From: Carya illinoinensis
Lineage: Eukaryota; Streptophyta; Magnoliopsida; Fagales; Juglandaceae
DNA length: 64,000 nucleotides
Direction: 5' to 3'
Assembly: GCF_018687715.1 (NCBI RefSeq)
Contig: NC_056766.1
Coordinates: 24,537,501 to 24,601,500, forward strand
Below the pieces are notes generated by a model. That model was not told the DNA's origin and ran no database searches. It saw only the letters and a list, made by a program, of their open reading frames with translations. The number at the start of each line of letters is the position of its first letter. Positions within the stretch are counted from its first letter, which is position 1. Positions 1-10,832 of the stretch are shown here, one piece after another. A program made the position numbers and the translations under genes.

Positions 1-1120
1 TTGAAGGCTTGTCTCTTCGGTCTTTGTACTGTGGGGGCTTGAACCCCTTCACTCCCCCACCCTTGCTGTGATTATCCTTTGAAGACTTGGGCTTTGAAGA
101 GTTGTCACTCTTATGATACTCAAATTCTTCTAAGGTTTCTGCCACTGTTAAGGCGGTGGAGATGTCATTGACCCCACGACGCTTGAGTTCTTGAGCCACC
201 CAAGATTTGAGACCGTCAATGAAGTTGAAGAGGAGATCTTCTTCTCTCATGTTTGTGATTTGAAACATGAGGGCAGAAAATTCCTCAACATAGTTGCAGA
301 TAGAAGAAGTGTGCTTTAACTCCTTCATTCTCTTCCGCGCATGAATAGCCACATTTTCAGGATAGAATTGCCTTTTGAGTTCACACTTGAACTCTTCCCA
401 AGAATCAATAGTGCAAGTACCCTTCTCTATCTCACTATGCTTACGACGCCACCAAGTACCAGCAAGATTAGTAAGATAGAGAGAGGCAGTACGTACCTTG
501 ACATGCTCGTCTTGCATGTTTAATGCTTCGAAGTAGCGCTCCATGTGCCACATATAGTTTTCTAGTTCTTTGGCATCCCGCTTGCCATCGAACTCTTTTG
601 GTTTGGGGGTATCCACCCTTGGTGTCGCCATCATTCCAGCTCCGACGGCGCCCCCATTAGCCACTGCCCGCTTGCATATAGCCCAATCTGCCTTGGTCTC
701 CTCCAGACCAACGCGGTGTTCCTCCATTTGTCCTTGGAGTTTTGTTAGCTCTCCTAAGACCCGGTCTTGGAAAGCAACGTTCTCAACATGCTGTGCCTCG
801 ATGGTGGGGTTGATGGTGCTCAGAATGGACTCCTTGAGCGATTCAGATTGTCCCTCCAATCCTAGCTCCTCTAAGCCTTGCTCCACGATGTCAAGCCAGT
901 CCCTGACATCCGCTACCGCCACCTCCATCCTCGTCACAGTGTTGTCAAGGGTGCTCACCTCCCTGTGAGACTGATCCCATTCTTCTATCTTGGCCAATAT
1001 CTTGGCCATGGCCCTCTCGATGCCATCGAGACGAGACTCCATAGATGAGCTTGAGTCCTTCGACCTCTTACTCTTTCTTGTCTCCTGGTGCTCCATTGTG
1101 ATCTCGCTTGGATTTGCCAT
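1..1120 (-). CDS. gag: Retrotransposon Gag polyprotein, N-terminal part (Ty3/gypsy, chromovirus-like), runs off left edge
   Basis: Read on the minus strand, one frame stays open for about 373 codons from an ATG at 1120 to the window edge. Gag forms the cytoplasmic particle in which element RNA is reverse transcribed. The first ~150 residues are charged and probably coiled-coil (MESRLDGIERAMAKILAKIE). The retrotransposon-gag core follows, with WHMERYFEALN, LAGTWWRRKHSEIEKGTCTI, FKCELKRQFYPENV and LKHTSSICNYVEEFSALM, then a basic S/K-rich linker at the edge. No zinc knuckle is visible yet. The start was chosen because the ATG lies 14 bases after the tRNA-iMet PBS at 1134-1145, itself next to an LTR. 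The frame is unbroken here, unlike every other element in the window, so this copy may be young. Gag type and short LTR suggest a Galadriel/CRM-like chromovirus; the clade is uncertain. Confidence 0.9.
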   Translation of the reverse strand, partial: MANPSEITMEHQETRKSKRSKDSSSSMESRLDGIERAMAKILAKIEEWDQSHREVSTLDNTVTRMEVAVADVRDWLDIVEQGLEELGLEGQSESLKESILSTINPTIEAQHVENVAFQDRVLGELTKLQGQMEEHRVGLEETKADWAICKRAVANGGAVGAGMMATPRVDTPKPKEFDGKRDAKELENYMWHMERYFEALNMQDEHVKVRTASLYLTNLAGTWWRRKHSEIEKGTCTIDSWEEFKCELKRQFYPENVAIHARKRMKELKHTSSICNYVEEFSALMFQITNMREEDLLFNFIDGLKSWVAQELKRRGVNDISTALTVAETLEEFEYHKSDNSSKPKSSKDNHSKGGGVKGFKPPQYKDRRDKPS

Positions 1121-1133
1121 TCCAACCTGGATA

Positions 1134-1145
1134 GCTCTGATACCA
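1134..1145 (-). other. Primer binding site, initiator-Met tRNA type
   Basis: The minus strand reads TGGTATCAGAGC, the standard complement of the plant initiator Met-tRNA 3' end. It lies 2 bases inside the LTR end and just upstream of the gag ATG, so it fixes the orientation of this element as minus. Confidence 0.9.
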
Positions 1146-1147
1146 AC

Positions 1148-1549
1148 TGTCACGGACTTAGAATTTCTTCACTCGACCCGTGCGGCCTTAGGAGGCTTTC
1201 TCTCCCCAAAGCTCCTAAGTAAGCCTTCTAAAGGACTCAAGACAATAGAGAACAAAGCTAGAGAGAGAAGATAGAGAGAGATGCTCTAGAGAACTTGTTT
1301 TTCTTATTGCTTGGTCATTTACACAAATGAGAGCCCCTCTATTTATAGGGAACTCTTGGTACAAAGAATGGTTAGGATTGTGACACTTGTCATCAATCCA
1401 AGGGTAAAGAACTTTCTAGATTACTACTACTCTAGAATTGTCTATAACGCCCCTTCTAGATCACTCTACACAATTCCACAAGATTACAAAGGACTAGGGG
1501 GCTTCTAGAAGGTTAGGAAATTCTCTAGAAAAATCTAGGTGGTGACACA
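1148..1549 (-). repeat. 5' LTR of the minus-strand gag element
   Basis: About 402 bp, with TG...CA ends on the minus strand (starts TGTGTCACC, ends GTGACA), followed by the PBS. It ends exactly where the plus-strand reverse transcriptase frame resumes, so the element sits inside an older pol gene. Its partner LTR and left target duplication lie beyond the window; the right TSD is expected to be the 5 bases after 1549 (AGGAT). Confidence 0.8.
1340..1349 (-). promoter_or_regulatory. TATA box of the LTR promoter
   Basis: The minus strand reads CCCTATAAATAG, a near-consensus plant TATA box about 200 bp inside the LTR and about 220 bp before the gag ATG, where a U3/R promoter is expected. Confidence 0.7.
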
Positions 1550-3686
1550 AGGATGTGCCCAAAACTGCTTTCAGGTCGAGATATGGGCATTATGAATTTA
1601 AGGTGATGCCGTTTAGGTTAGGTGATGCCTCTGCTGCTTTCATGGATTTAATGAATTGGGTATTTCGACCTTATTTAGATTTCTTTGTGGTAGTATTCAT
1701 TGATGATATTCTGATTTATTCCCGAGATGTTGAAGAGCATGTTTATGATCTTCGTCTAGTTCTTGGGAAATTGAGAGAACACCAGTTGTATGCCAAGCTC
1801 AGCAAGTGTGAATTCTGGTTGGAAGAAGTCAGATTTCTTAGGCATGTGCTTTCCCAAGACGGAGTGGCTGTTGATCCTAATAAGGTGGAAGCCATTTTGT
1901 CGTGGCAGCGTTCGACGACAGTGCGTGAGATCCGGAGTTTCTTAGGACTTGCCGGGAATTACCGAAGATTTGTGGAGGGATTTTCTCGCCTATCTGGACC
2001 TCTCACAGCTTTGACTAGAAAGGATGCAGAATTTATTTGGTCAGACAAGTGTGAGAGAAGCTTCCAAGAATTGAAGAACAGGTTGATGACTGCACCAGTG
2101 TTGGCACTTCCAGAATCGCATTAGCCATTTGTAGTCTTCAGTGATGTGTCTAAATTTGGATTGGGTTGTGTCCTTATGCAGGAAGGACGGGTTGTCGCTT
2201 ATGCATCCCGTTAGCTAAAGGATCATGAGAAGAATTATCCAACGCACGATTTGAAATTGGCTGCGATTGTATTTGCTCTTAAGATCTGGTGGCACTTTTT
2301 GTATGAGGAAGTTTGCGAGGTATACACTGATCACAAGAGCTTGAAGCACTTGTTTTCCCAAAAGAATCTGAACATGAGGCAAAGGCGATGGCTAGAGCTA
2401 ATCAGTGACTACCAGTGCGAGATCAAGTATCATCCAGGGAAGGCAAATATAGTTGCTGATGCTTTGAGTCGAAAATCGCACTTGGAAGATGAGGCCGAGT
2501 CGTCAGGATTGGATTATTTGCTTTGCGGAATGAGAAGGCTCCTTATTGAAAGTTCACAAAAAGAGGAGGTTTTATCTTCAATTCTTGATATTCGACTGGC
2601 CGATTTTGAGAAATTGAAGACTCTTCAAAGGAAGGATCCGGAGCTGTTGGATATCAGAAAAAGGGTCAGAAAATCTCGAGGGCCGTTGCACTACAGTATG
2701 GATAAAGATGGAATTCTTCGGCTCCGAGATTGTAGAGTGGTCCCCAAAGATTCAGAATTCAAGGAGCGGATCATGGCAGAAGCTCATGAGGCCTCTTATT
2801 CAGTTCATCCTGGTAGTACGAAGATGTACCGGGACTTGAAGAAAAATTATTGGTGGGATGGAATGAAGAGGGATATTGCCTTGTATGTTGAGAAATGTCA
2901 CACATGCCGTCAAGTCAAGGTCGAGCATCAAAGACCCGCCGGTATGCTCCAACCCCTCCCTATTCCTGAGTGGAAGTGGGATGACATCACGATGGACTTT
3001 GTAGTGGGCTTGCTGAGCACTCCTAGTGGGAAAAATTCAGTTTGGGTGATTGTTGACCGGTTAACTAAGAGTGCTCATTTCTTGCCTGTTAATAACACTG
3101 ATTCCTTGGGTAAGTTGACTTGCTTGTACATGAAAGAGATAGTGCGGTTGCACGACATACTGAAGAGTATTGTGTCGGATCGGGACCCAAGGTTCACGTC
3201 TCAGTTTTGGAAAAGTTTGCAGGCAACATTGGGTACTAAGTTGAAGTTCAGTACTGCGTATCACCCGAAGACAGATGGCCAATCAGAGCGCAACATTCAA
3301 ACCTTTGAAGATATGTTACGAGCATGTGTCATGGAATTTCAAGGGATTTGGGAAAATCACTTGCCGCTCATAGAATTTGCATATAATAATAGCTTCCATG
3401 CAACCATTCAGATTGCTCCTTATGAAGCTCTTTATGGGAGGAAGTGCAGATCGCCTTTGTGTTGGGATGAAGTCGGGGAGAGTAAGATAATTGGGCCCGA
3501 AATAATTCAAGAGATGCAAAGCCAAGTTCGGATCATCAGGGATAAAATGGCAGCAGCTCAGAGCAACAGTTGAGATCCAAGACGATACCTTTGGTAAAGG
3601 TGGCATGGGGGGATCCGTTAGCTCAAGCTTTCTCTTGGGAGAGAGTAGCTGACATGAGGGAGTAGTACCCTTACTTGTTTGAGTAA
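1550..3686 (+). pseudogene. pol: Broken Pol of a Tekay-like chromovirus (RT C-half, RNase H, integrase, chromodomain remnant)
   Basis: Pol copies element RNA into DNA and inserts it. The frame resumes inside RT ([14 protein letters not shown]) right after the inserted LTR. The RT catalytic FIDD is at about 1696-1707, so the RT N-half lies left of the insertion. RNase H follows, with SDVS, YTDHKSL and VADALSR, but the usual catalytic Glu of the DLELAA motif is Lys (DLKLAA). Integrase has its zinc-finger region ([12 protein letters not shown] to EKCHTC, ~2760-2920) and D, D, E in MDFVVGL, SDRDPRF and [11 protein letters not shown]. Defects: in-frame TAG at 2122-2124 and 2212-2214, and TGA at 3571-3573. 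After that the normal post-integrase stretch is missing and the text jumps to a chromodomain-end remnant (SWERVADMRE...YPYLFE, to 3686). Sequence type points to Tekay/Del. Confidence 0.93.
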
Positions 3687-3784
3687 ATGACGGTACGTTT
3701 CTTAATCTTGATCTCAGTGGATATATGTGGCTTACTTCAAGTTGGTGTTTAATCTTGCAAATTTCGAGGATGAAATTTGTTTTT

Positions 3785-3797
3785 AAGGGGGGGAGGA
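3785..3797 (+). other. Polypurine tract of the Tekay-like element
   Basis: AAGGGGGGGAGGA lies directly before the LTR start TGTGATGACCC, as expected for plus-strand DNA priming. It sets the 5' edge of the 3' LTR. Confidence 0.85.
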
Positions 3798-5013
3798 TGT
3801 GATGACCCGTTTTTACGTGTATTTTCATTGAAGGAGTGTTTTTAATTTAATTAATATATTGGTTCTTTTATTTTAAATTGGTTTTATTTTATTTGATGTA
3901 GTGTTTAATTTATTTTAGTCGTTTTATGTTTTTTAAACTCGTTTTCGGCGGATCAGTTTTTGGATTCCGGAGTGAGGGTTGAACCTCATTTCTTTTCCCT
4001 CATCTTTTCTTTTTCTCTTTTCTTTTTCTTTCTCTTTCTCTTTTTCTTTCTTTTTTTCTTCTTCTTTTCTTTCTTCTTCCTCTCTCTCCCCGCGCACGCA
4101 CGGACTGCTCTATTCATCTCTCCCGTTGCCACCAGTTGACCAGTCCTGACCCACCACTGTTCGGCTGGCGTGGTCGACACCACCCCCAACAAAATCTTCC
4201 CCTTTGGCCGGTGATCACCCCCACCGAATCCCAGCCCCATCCGAGCCACCGTTAGCCCTATATGCCCCAACTAAGCCGCACGACTTTTTGCCATTTTCGG
4301 CGCCGTCGCTCCACCTCCGGCCACTATCTATTCACAACTTCTTTCTCTACCTCTTGCCGACCTAACCCACCTAATTTCGGCCCCAATCCGTTGCCGGAGC
4401 AGCTCCCACGAGCTCAACTTCATTCAGCCCCTTTTGGCGCTTCCACCGCCATTTCCACTTCCTCCCACAGCCAAAGCTCACTTCCTTTAGCTTCATAAAC
4501 ATCTCAAGACTATTCCCTATCAATTTCATGTCTTGGTTTGTCCTCGTTCCAAAGTGGGTAATTTCCTACCCACGACCATAGTATAATATACACTGTTACG
4601 TTGCTTTTTCTCCACTGTTTGCAACGCCGTGAGCTTTCAAAAAATACCATATAGCGCTGTAAGTATTTTCCAAACTCTACTTTTAGATTTAAATATATTT
4701 TGCTCTTACAATAATTATTTGACTGCTGGTTGGTTGATTCCGGACTGAGTCCGAGGAGTTCGGGGGTCGGATGGATTGAGGATGGAGTTGCTTGGTTTAT
4801 TGATTTGTGATTGATTGGTTGGTTTGTGCCTTGTGGTTGTATTTACATGGTGCATGCACATGCATTTTATTTAATTGAGAAAAATCATGTTTTATTGGCG
4901 TAAATGGATTTTCGGGTGCGTGTGTATCACGACCCCAAGTCGGGATGGGGTATTATCTTGGTGGAGCTCCTCTGGTCACTCGGGAGCGTAATATATTGAG
5001 TGATGTCCCTTGG

Positions 5014-5032
5014 GTTGTCGCTGGGTGACAAC
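5014..5032 (+). other. Conserved LTR stem-loop A, copy 1
   Basis: GTTGTCGC-tgg-GTGACAAC folds into 8 pairs (one G-T) with a 3-base loop. Equivalents stand at 35666-35684 and 50185-50203; only the right arm remains near 63381-63393. Confidence 0.6.
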
Positions 5033-5425
5033 GGGAGCGGGCGGGATGGTAACGCTCTCGCACCGACTCTGTGGCCCTTCGCTGGCGAGGGCTAGAGGAC
5101 GCTTGGCTACGAACGCGTGGAGCGGGCGGGATGGCATCGCTCATTTAGGTGTCGTTACCCGTGGTGTGGCATAGGAGCCAGGGTGTGCGGATGACCCCTA
5201 GGGGAGGTCATGGTGCATTTGGATTAATTGGTTTTGGATTGAGTTGGTTTTGGGCAAAATATGACTTTTGGCGAGATTTGGAAAGTAATATGTTTTTGGG
5301 CCAAATGGAATTTTTGGCGTGCGTGGAAAAATATGGTTTTACGGGTTATGTGCATTGGCATTCTCTCATGTATATTGTTTGAGTTTTAATATGCTTTTAT
5401 CTAGTGGCGTTTGGATCTTACTTAC

Positions 5426-5451
5426 CTGCGGCACCATTTTTGGTACCGTAG
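5426..5451 (+). other. Conserved LTR stem-loop B, copy 1
   Basis: CTGCGGCACCA-tttt-TGGTACCGTAG forms an 11-position stem with one G-T pair and one C-A mismatch. It lies ~310 bp before the LTR end. Counterparts at 36172, 50605 and 63892 change sequence while mostly keeping pairing. Confidence 0.6.
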
Positions 5452-5760
5452 ATTTTGATGTAGAGATCGAGGAAGAGGAGGAGGCTGAGCCCGAGGATGC
5501 GGCGTTTAATCTTTGTTGTTGGTTTGAAAAATATTTGTAGTTTGTAATATTTTATTATGTATGTTTTGAACAGCTTTGTATTAAACATGAAAATTCTGGT
5601 ACTTAGTTTTATGACTTTGCTATCCGCTGCGTGTCTCTTCTTGCACATTTGTTGCTTATACACACACTTGGCACTCATCGATAGGGTGGTTACCCATGTT
5701 GTCATCATCCGGACGTCTCGATTTCTTCGTGTCTGTATGTGGGGATTTGGGGGCATCACA

Positions 5761-6442
5761 TTTCTTGCCAAGCTTGGACCCTTCCCAGGAGGTGCCCTCC
5801 CCTCACAAAACTAAACCCATATTTTTCCCAAATCTTCCAACCCTCACTGGGTAGGTATACCAGCGGAGGCAAATGATGTACAAGCTCATTTGAGCAGCCA
5901 CTCATGAAGTCGGCTCTTGCTTGACGTGGCTTGCTTATGCCACATCGAGGTCTTCTTATCTCCAAATTTCACTTTAGCTTCATCTGCGCTGACTTTTCAC
6001 TATAAGTATTCTCCTCCCCATATTTTAATCCATCATCTGCTTTCAAAATGAATAGACTTGAGTTTGTTGGATTAATATTTCAGAGCTTGCTTTGGTTGTA
6101 TTATGATTATATGATTGTTTTTCTTTGATGGTTGGTTCTACTGGTTGATTTGTTAAAGTTGGATTCCTTATATGGCTTTAGAATCTGCTCTGAATCCAAA
6201 TGGGAAATAAGGGTTCGAATCTACAACTGTATGATTACTGGGTTCAAGAATACCAGCCAATCGTGCGGATTCTTTAAAGACCTTTATTTTATTCATCGTT
6301 ATTAGTGTTCATTGCCAAATGAATTCCCTTATGCTATACACTACTTGCTTGCTATAAAACTTGTGTGATCGTCTGGCTTATGTAGTTATTTTAAATCAAG
6401 GTTTTGGTCGGTTGATTTTGGCAGAATATGTTGTATGCTCTA
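5761..6442. other. Unassigned, promoter-like stretch; possible low-copy host DNA
   Basis: No retrotransposon or transposase similarity is seen. It holds a G-box-like core (GACGTGGC at ~5918), a TATA-like CTATAAGTA (~6000) followed about 40-50 bases later by an ATG (6048) in a short unconvincing frame, and then T-rich, intron-like sequence. It may be the 5' edge of a host gene cut by later insertions, or an unrecognised repeat. No product is proposed. Confidence 0.3.
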
Positions 6443-6686
6443 TGTAACACCCCAGTTAAAAATCCCTTAGGCCTTGACTTTAGTAGCCATGATCCTAGTT
6501 AATTAGGAGTTAGGCTATTTGTGAGTGAGAACATTTTTGGGACTTGAGTTGGCAAAAAGGGTCATATACTTTGGGTTTAGTAGAATTATTAGAAGATTTA
6601 TTTTTAGTACTTTAACTATTTTGGGGATAAAAGCCAAGAGGCCAATGGAAGAGTGAAATGTGGCATATTAGAAGTTTGTCACGTTA
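6443..6686 (+). repeat. LTR-like sequence, left part (split by the Harbinger element)
   Basis: Begins TGTAACACCCC, a typical Ty3/gypsy LTR start, and continues AT-rich until the Harbinger target site. The other part resumes at 13363. No PBS, PPT or gene was found with it. Confidence 0.5.
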
Positions 6687-7062
6687 GAGCATCCTCAATG
6701 GATTATCCAAAGTTAACTGACACTTTTGATGAATGTAAGGTGAATTTTGTTTTGGCTATTCCATTCACATAAATCTCTACATTGGAATAGCTATCTTTTT
6801 ATGATATAACAATAAAATAATATAAGATGAATTTGTCTTTGGCTATTCACATCAAATCTCTACATTAGATTATCCATTTATTTATTATATAGTAATGAGT
6901 AATTAATAGTTAAAAAAATTAATTTTTTAATTATTAATTTATTTTGTTTTATCATATTTTACTATTCTACCTATCATATGTTAATTAGTAATCATATTCC
7001 AATTAAATTATGATTTAAAAAATTATATTTTTTCAACTGTCATTTAATGCTAATAACCACAA

Positions 7063-7620
7063 ATGTCTAATGAAACCCATCTAAAATTCTTTATAAATGT
7101 CTTGATTACAAATCAAATTTCTATATTTCTCATCCAACTATATTTTGTTTTTCCATATTTTATTCTACCCAACAACTATATGTACTCCATTTTCCAATCT
7201 AACCATCTTTTTTTGCCAATCTTTCTTCTTTCTAACAATCATATCTACTAAATTTTTCATCCAACCATACTCTTGTATCAAACTTTCTCCTATCAAACAA
7301 CCATATATACTCCATTTTCCATTCAACAATCTTTTTTTGCCAAACTTTCTTCTATCTAACAATCATATCTACTAAATTTTCCATCCAACCATCTTCTTGT
7401 ATCAAACAACTTCTATCAAACAACCATATCTACCCCATTTTCCATTCAACAATCCTTTTTTGCCAAACTTTCTTCTATCTAACAATCATATCTACTACAT
7501 TTTTCATCCAACAATCCTTTTCTGCCAAACCTTCTTCTATCCAACAACTATATGTACTTCATTTTCCATCCAACCATCTTCTCTTGCCAAACTTTCCTCT
7601 ATCCAACAATAGTATCATGA
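7063..7620. repeat. Subterminal minisatellite inside the Harbinger element
   Basis: Imperfect tandem units of roughly 55-60 bp mix phrases such as CAACAATCATATCTACT, TTTTCCATCCAACCATC and TTTTGCCAAACTTTCTTC. The strand is C/T/A-rich and poor in G. It lies between the left end and the transposase start, where transposase-binding or promoter sequence could lie. The several short frames in it are repeat artefacts. Confidence 0.75.
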
Positions 7621-7793
7621 ATTCAAATAATCAACTATAATCTTTTGCCAAAAACTTTTGTTGTAACTGATAGTCTTGGGCAATCCTATAAATAGACCAA
7701 CCCCTAATACTTCCCACTCATAACAAACAAAGCCTATTGAGGTTTCCTGCCTTTCCTCTTCCAATCCTTCTACAACACACCACTCAGTTTTCT

Positions 7794-9062
7794 ATGGATC
7801 CCTTTTGGTGTGATGATCATATTATATATGATTATTATTCTTATAAAGAATTTCAAATGATGCAAGCAATGGCACAACATCGAGAGCGAAGGGCCCAAGA
7901 AGCATCTGCTTCATGTCGATGGCATACGTTCATTAGACGTGATCCCTTGGAAGGCCATCAACACCTTTGGAATGATTACTTCGCTCAGCCACCAACATAT
8001 CTGCCTAATGCTTTTAGGAGGAGGTTCCAAATGGGTCGTGATCTATTTTTACGCATTCATTTTGCAGTAGAAGCTTATGATGATTATTTTGTCCAAAAAA
8101 GATATGCTAGTGGAAGGTTTGGATTGTCTTCCCTTCAAAAGATGACTAAAGAAATTCTGATGCTTGCACATGGGGTAATGGTAGATCTTATGGACGAATA
8201 GTTTAGAATCAAAGAAACCACCACACGATTGAGTTTGAAAAAATTTGTTAAGGTGATTGTCTCGATTTTTTTTTTATGAGTACTTAAGGTCTCCAAATAG
8301 CAGTAATGTAGAAGGTTTCTAGATGTTGGCAAAAAGTGGATTTCTAGGAATGTTCGGTAGCATTGATTGCATGCACTAGAAATGGAAAAACTGCCCTAGT
8401 GCTTGGAAGGGAATGTACTCTAGTCATGTAAATGAACCAACAATTGTTTTGGAGGTCGTTGCTTCTTACGATCTTTGGATATGACATGCTTTTTTTTAGT
8501 TTACCTGGTTGCATAATGACATCAACGTACTAGACTGATCTTTTATGTTTGCTTCTCTTGCTGAAGGTTGTGCTCCTCTATGCAACTACTCAATCAATGA
8601 GCATGACTATATGATGGGATATTATCTTGCTAATGGTATATATCCTTTATGGACAACATTAGTGAAAACAATTCCTGCACCACAAGGAAGAAAGAAACAT
8701 TTTTTTGCAGCCACCTAGGAGTTAGCAAGGAAAGATGTGGAGCGTGCATTTGAAGTACTTCAAGGTAGATTTGCTATCGTGCATGGACCTGCTACCTACT
8801 TCGACCAAGAAGTACTAAAGGACATTATGTATGCATGCATTATCCTGCACAATATAATTATTGAAGATGAACTTCATCTATACCTTGGTGCAGATCAATT
8901 CGTTTACGAACAATGGATGATACTTTGCATGAACCAAATTCAAGAGATCATATACCTGCATTGATAGAGTTCATTCAGCAACATCATCATCTTGGAGATA
9001 GACAAACTCATTCTCAACTCCAAAATGACATCATCGAGCATTTGTGGAGTTTGCCTGGCTAA
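7794..9062 (+). pseudogene. PIF/Harbinger transposase, DDE type, broken
   Basis: The transposase would cut and paste the element. The first part is open from ATG 7794 (MDPFWCDD) to 8201, with RRDPLEGHQHLWNDYFAQPP, FRRRFQMGRDLFLRIHFAVE and LSSLQKMTKEILMLA. Homology goes on through stops and frameshifts: GSID at ~8359 (first catalytic Asp) followed by a stop, HNDINVLD at ~8514 (second Asp) followed by a stop, and ERAFEVLQGRFAIVHGPATY at 8740, which carries the likely third acidic residue, then IMYACIILHNIIIEDE. The natural end is probably HLWSLPG then stop at 9062. The family normally has ~400-450 residues, so nearly the full gene is here but dead. The 7794 ATG is preferred to 7737 because the upstream residues look untranslated. 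Confidence 0.9.
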
Positions 9063-9760
9063 AACTAAAATCTCTACTTCGAGTTCATCTGCTTTGTAGT
9101 TTTATTTATTTATTTTTTATTTTTATAAGCTCATATGCTTTGTAGTTATTTTGGGTTATTTGTAAAACTTAAAAGTGTTATCGGAGATGTTTCTTTTATT
9201 ATCTTTGATTCGTTCACTTAATTAGAGTACTTAGCATGATCTAGAGATATAAAGGACTTAGAAAAAATTAATTAAACTTGTGCCCCACACAACACATGAA
9301 CCCGTGCCCCCCCGCCCCCAAAAAAAAAATATCATAAATGTACAAATATTAAATACATCCTACATGAACAAATGGACATCTTTATCATTTTGAATCAGAT
9401 GGCCAATGGACAAAATAAATGGACAATTCATCCACATTAAAGTAGACATAATAATTGACGGTTTCATCCACAATATGTTTCCACAACAACATCCACAAAA
9501 TATAGCTTTGTATTTGCAAAAAATACATCCACATCTTACATCCACCAAATACACTAAAGGACTTTGTATTTACATCATATACATCCACAAAATTAGCACA
9601 AAAGAGTCTACTATACAGTAGCTGCCCATTCACATAGTGGTTGCCCAGTCACATGTATTTCAACCATGTGTGACTAGGCAGCCATTAAAATTAGCCCAAA
9701 AGAGTCTACTACATTACTGTGCATTTACAACAAAATAGAAAGAGAATGTGAAACCACGAG
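9063..9760. other. Intergenic spacer between the two Harbinger genes
   Basis: AT-rich and non-coding, containing a short C run followed by A (~9308-9329) and repeats of the word ATCCACA (9420-9600). It probably holds both 3' UTRs of the converging genes. No further gene is seen. Confidence 0.5.
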
Positions 9761-10832
9761 TTACTTTCCCCCAAAAGGTGTGGATGGGGATATAGATGTG
9801 GATGTAGATCTATTCTTCATTTCCTTGTAAACTTCCTTCCGAAGAGTTCGAAAATAGTCTTGCTGCATTTCATCCATGCTAGCAAGATCTAATTTAATGA
9901 TCTCTGTATCAATCTTCTTTTTATTAAGTGCAATTAATGAAATTTGATCACTCTCAGCCTTGATGACTGCTTCTCTCCTCTCCATCATGCACACAGTTCT
10001 ATCATTGGTCACGTGACTTAAGGCTTTACTAAACTCAACATCTTCACATTCTCTAGACTTCCTCTTTCTCTCCCTCTCTTTCTCACTCTTCGTACCTAGA
10101 GGTCTCTTATCAATGATCTCGATGTTGTCATCTTGAGTGTCATTTGCTAGCAGAGCTGTGTCAGCAATGGTTGGACGTTTCCCAGGTGATTCCTCATTTG
10201 CAACAATGACATATGTTGCTGCCATTTTGGTTGGTGTCTTAATAGACACCAACAATGTTCCATCATATACTTTGCCTTCTCATTCTCTTTATACAATATT
10301 TTGGCCTTCTCAAGCTTAAATGAGCCAGGTGAGAATGTTAGGGTAAAATCAACTCAAGCTATAAAAAAACATAAAGGAGAAATTAAATTATTATCTTATT
10401 CTGCTCAGTGGCACTATTGGGATGTATTGACTGTACTTGGGCAACACCAGCGCAAAATTTGTTGGTGCATTTTTTGATACATTGCCATTGATTGGTCAAT
10501 GATGCTACAGTACGATTAGGACTATTTGGTTTTTTATACTCATTGTAGTATTCACCTATTCTCTCCTACATTTGAGTGGATTTTTGGTTAATCCTGCATA
10601 TAGCATCAATAGTAATGTTTAGCCAAGTTGAAACGAAAAGAAAATCCTCCTCTGCGGTTAAAGACACACCTTGAAATGATCTTTTAGAGGGTGGCATTTT
10701 TTCGACGTCAACATATGAAGCTTGGACCAAAACATTATTATCTATGCTATGGAATGGGGTGCTACCTTCCCCTTGTCCACCACTTTGTAAGAGAGTGGTG
10801 AAGAAAGGATCCATATCAAATGGTGCAGCCAT
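9761..10832 (-). pseudogene. Harbinger ORF1: Myb/SANT-like, NAM-associated protein, broken
   Basis: In PIF/Harbinger elements ORF1 is a DNA-binding partner of the transposase. On the minus strand it starts MAAPFDMDPFFTTLLQ (10832). The SANT-like part has LTAEEDFLFVSTWLNITIDA, then a TAG at 10566-10568 at a conserved Trp position (QM*ERIGEYYNEY). Homology continues (SLTNQWQCIKKCTNKFCAGV) to ~10400, then an apparent intron. A second exon at ~10310 reads LEKAKILYKENEKAKYMMEH, followed by a frameshift near 10190. The C-terminal part, open from 10255 to 9761, has a basic EKERERKRKSRE stretch and the charged helical tail (MDEMQQDYFRTLRKEVYKEM) typical of these proteins. The gene is clearly inactivated. 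Confidence 0.8.

Larger units (their letters stand above)
3798..5760 (+). repeat. 3' LTR of the Tekay-like element (about 1.96 kb)
   Basis: Starts TGTGATGACCC just after the PPT and ends GGGGGCATCACA. The same architecture recurs at 34425, 48892 and 62603: AT-rich U3, a long pyrimidine tract (here ~3990-4090), a C-rich proline-coding-like block (~4090-4500), a block with a GTTGTC/GACAAC stem, and a terminal hairpin. Short open frames inside it follow base composition and are not genes. The left LTR of this element lies outside the window. Confidence 0.9.
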
